Shown here: in pieces, positions 7,217-8,418 of the stretch
Layout: every line of letters starts with the position of its first letter
Position numbering within the stretch: position 1 is the first letter of the stretch
Assembly (NCBI GenBank): GCA_024635735.1
Contig: JAGXII010000008.1
Coordinates: 1 to 8,418 of the forward strand
DNA length: 8,418 bases
From: Christiangramia sp.
Lineage (GTDB): Bacteria; Bacteroidota; Bacteroidia; Flavobacteriales; Flavobacteriaceae
Reading direction: 5' to 3'
Program-made: the position numbers and the translations under genes
Notes under the pieces: generated by a model
What the model was told of the DNA's origin: nothing
The model's database searches: none
The model's input: the letters and a program-made list of their open reading frames with translations, nothing else

Positions 7217-7383
7217 TTTTGTTTATCTTGCATTGTTTTTATGTCAGGATGAGAGAAAAAATAACTGTTGTTGCCTTAATTACAATGTGGATTTTACATA
7301 TTTTCTTTATGAAATCATCCAAAAAACCAAAAATGATTTTAAACGCTGATGAATTAATTATTTCCAGGCTTTTTCAAGTCTTC

Positions 7384-7554
7384 CTAATGAAAATAGGCCG
7401 TCATTAATCCTGTTAAAACTTCAGTAAAAGTTTCAAAAAGTGTCTTTGCTTTGGAAAAATTTACTTTTCCAATATTTCTTCTTAGGCGATGAATATTTCC
7501 TGTAATGATGCCTCCAAACCGATGAAGGGTCTCATTATAAAATAGATCAGTATT
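7384..7554 (-). pseudogene. Possible 3' remnant of an unidentified gene (56 codons, no start codon)
   Basis: The minus strand is open for 56 codons between a TGA at 7555-7557 and a TAG at 7384-7386. The residues look protein-like: LHRFGGIITGNIHRLRRNIG, then KAKTLFETFTEVLTGLMTAY, with basic and amphipathic stretches and no low-complexity bias, unlike the surrounding AT-rich DNA. There is no ATG in frame until codon 51, and none of the usual alternatives is convincing at the 5' end. The simplest reading is the tail of a decayed or truncated gene. I do not recognise the family. It could also be a chance open frame. Confidence 0.3.
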
Positions 7555-7574
7555 TCAATAAAGATTTATTTATT

Positions 7575-8162
7575 CTAAGGAGTGATCATGATATGAGCCC
7601 GGTGTGTTCCGGGATCCATAAGCCAGGGCATTCCGGGTACGTGAGGTTTATCTGGCAAGCCTGTAGATTCTGTTGTGGCAAATGGAGTATAAATCACGTA
7701 CCGGAATGACGAATTTTGCAGTTCTCCTGTTTGCCAATTGTAATCAGCTTCATCACCACTGAGAACATATAGCATGCTGGGCACATCGGGCATAGTTAAT
7801 GTGCCCGCTTCAACTTCATGTTTTCTGGTTCCCCTTATTTCCAGAACGTTTTTACCTTCAGCTTTTAATTCTCGTCCACGAGCCATAAAAGAATCCAGTT
7901 TTTTGGAATAGCAGGAAACATTTATTCCTTTCTGTTCAGGATTATCGGCCAGGCATACCAGGTTATTAGTACCTTTTCTTAAAACAACCATTTCACCCGA
8001 AGTATTATAGCCATAAACCATTGCTTCATCACGCTGATCTTCAGGAGCGGCAAGTACAGCTGTTTTTATTTGAATTTCAGGGGGTAAAATCCTGGTTTCA
8101 TGTTCCTGGGCAATGATACATACTGAACAAAGGAAAAAGCCTATGGCGAATGAATATTTCAT
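7575..8162 (-). CDS. Exported protein of unknown function
   Basis: 195 residues with a clear N-terminal signal peptide: MKYS, a hydrophobic core about 5-17 and a likely cleavage after A18 (CIIA/QE). C15 is not in a lipobox, so the mature protein is probably periplasmic or secreted rather than a lipoprotein. The mature part has no membrane helix. It has just two cysteines, C70 and C84, which could form a disulfide. The stretch GEMVVLRKGTNNLVCLADNP (57-76) and the C-terminal PGMPWLMDPGTHRAHIMITP (176-195) look like family signatures. From memory, exported proteins of unknown function in several phyla share an LR.GTN..W.C..D.P pattern and a C-terminal H.M motif, but I cannot confirm membership. 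No enzyme motif is recognised. It is separated from the kinase module by about 700 bp, so a functional link is not indicated. The ATG at 8162 is set by the signal peptide. Confidence 0.88.
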   Translation of the reverse strand: MKYSFAIGFFLCSVCIIAQEHETRILPPEIQIKTAVLAAPEDQRDEAMVYGYNTSGEMVVLRKGTNNLVCLADNPEQKGINVSCYSKKLDSFMARGRELKAEGKNVLEIRGTRKHEVEAGTLTMPDVPSMLYVLSGDEADYNWQTGELQNSSFRYVIYTPFATTESTGLPDKPHVPGMPWLMDPGTHRAHIMITP

Positions 8163-8358
8163 AACTGATAGATTTTTATAGCCTACTCATACCGGCTATT
8201 GTTTGTCTAAAGATATGAATTGTTTCAAAATGTAAAGCCAGGATAAAGCATTATTAATAACTTTAAGAAGGTCTCAAAAAGAAATTCTTTCCTTTCCTGA
8301 GTATATTATTTCAGTCAGAAATGTTGTGATCAAGGGTCTCACCAGATAAAAATACCTT
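8163..8358. other. Intergenic region upstream of the exported-protein gene
   Basis: 196 bp between the right-edge partial gene and the 195-residue protein gene. In coding sense TATCTTTA lies about 45-50 nt upstream of the start and matches the Bacteroidota -7 consensus TAnnTTTG at all but the last base. The nearest TTTG is only about 10 nt before it, too close for a -33 element, so a promoter is plausible but unproven. Two short TGAGACC(C)TT repeats also lie here. Confidence 0.35.
8178..8199 (-). promoter_or_regulatory. Inverted repeat in the 5' leader of the exported-protein gene
   Basis: ATAGCC and GGCTAT form a perfect 6-bp inverted repeat with a 10-nt spacer, ending 15 nt before the ATG. 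It could fold in the transcript close to the ribosome-binding region or be an operator. It is short enough to be coincidental. Confidence 0.3.
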
Positions 8359-8418
8359 TTATTCGATCTTCAGGTCAAGATCACCTGAAATATGATAGAC
8401 GTGGCAGCAGTTTGCACC
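8359..8418 (-). CDS. C-terminal end of an unidentified gene (partial)
   Basis: The minus strand entering at the right edge is open for 19 codons to a TAA at 8359-8361, ending GANCCHVYHISGDLDLKIE. The other two minus frames also close within the last 60 bases or so, but this one has the most protein-like composition and runs in the same direction as the downstream genes. Adjacent cysteines followed by His are notable, but no family can be named from 19 residues. A plus-strand ATG at 8392 opens a competing short frame running off the edge. Confidence 0.35.
   Translation of the reverse strand, partial: GANCCHVYHISGDLDLKIE

Larger units (their letters stand above)
6918..7383. other. AT-rich stretch without a supported gene
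   Basis: About 465 bp with homopolymer runs, including A8 and A7 tracts near 6984-6999 and a T8A8 block at 7171-7186. Plus-strand open frames here are short and of poor composition and are not called. What it does hold is a set of perfect palindromes, listed separately, and the upstream part of the kinase 1 leader. It may carry the module promoter or an operator, but no standard promoter pair could be placed. Confidence 0.5.

Noticed and set aside
7125..7349. Plus-strand 74-codon frame
   Set aside because: Runs through the T8A8 block and palindromes, giving low-complexity Phe/Lys/Asn-rich protein with no domain-like pattern.
7249..7407. Plus-strand 52-codon frame (MREKITVVALIT...) with a hydrophobic segment, possible small membrane protein
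   Set aside because: Composition reflects the AT-rich background, there is no convincing promoter or ribosome signal, and it overlaps the better minus-strand remnant at 7384-7407.
7559..7574. AATAAA/TTTATT inverted repeat just after the exported-protein stop, as a terminator
   Set aside because: The stem is AT-only with a minimal loop and no following T-tract, so it is too weak to call.
8369..8389. 7-bp inverted repeat TTCAGGT/ACCTGAA with 7-nt spacer near the right edge
   Set aside because: It lies inside the probable coding end of the partial gene and has no T-tract, so it is not supported as a terminator or operator.

Overview
The window looks like chromosomal DNA from a member of the Bacteroidota, most likely a flavobacterium. 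It is AT-rich, the starts I inspected have no clear Shine-Dalgarno sequence but A/T-rich leaders, and the soluble multi-PAS histidine kinases with the H-box setting DRFVYSASHDLRSPL are a style common in that phylum. This placement is inference. No RNA gene, insertion sequence or CRISPR array was seen.

Layout: every supported gene is on the minus strand, so transcription runs from high to low coordinates. At the right edge are the last 19 codons of an unidentified gene (8359-8418). Next is a 195-residue exported protein of unknown function (7575-8162). A gene-poor, AT-rich stretch of about 700 bp follows (6857-7574), with a probable 56-codon gene remnant, several perfect AT palindromes and the leader of the first kinase. 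The rest, 6856 to the left edge, holds two tandem copies of one two-component module. Module 1 is a 1279-residue kinase with eight PAS domains (3017-6856) overlapping a 138-residue single-domain response regulator by 23 bp (2623-3039). After a 134-bp gap, module 2 is a 766-residue kinase with four PAS domains (188-2488) overlapping a paralogous regulator that runs off the left edge (1-198).

The kinases have no membrane segment, signal peptide or receiver domain, and the complete regulator has no output domain. Each module therefore looks like a cytosolic sensor passing phosphate to a CheY/Rcp1-like carrier whose target is not encoded here. The kinases are colinear. Kinase 2 corresponds to PAS1, PAS4, PAS5 and PAS8 of kinase 1, and the 513-residue size difference is accounted for by two blocks of two PAS domains each. 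Similarity also reaches into the leaders and the kinase/regulator overlaps, so whole operons were duplicated and then diverged.

The most informative detail is at the two overlaps. Over 50 bp they differ at two positions: one removes the regulator's original ATG in module 2, and the other creates a new in-frame ATG four codons later. I found no evidence of a wholly new kind of system. The interest lies in module duplication, PAS-array expansion or loss, and the shared leader element.
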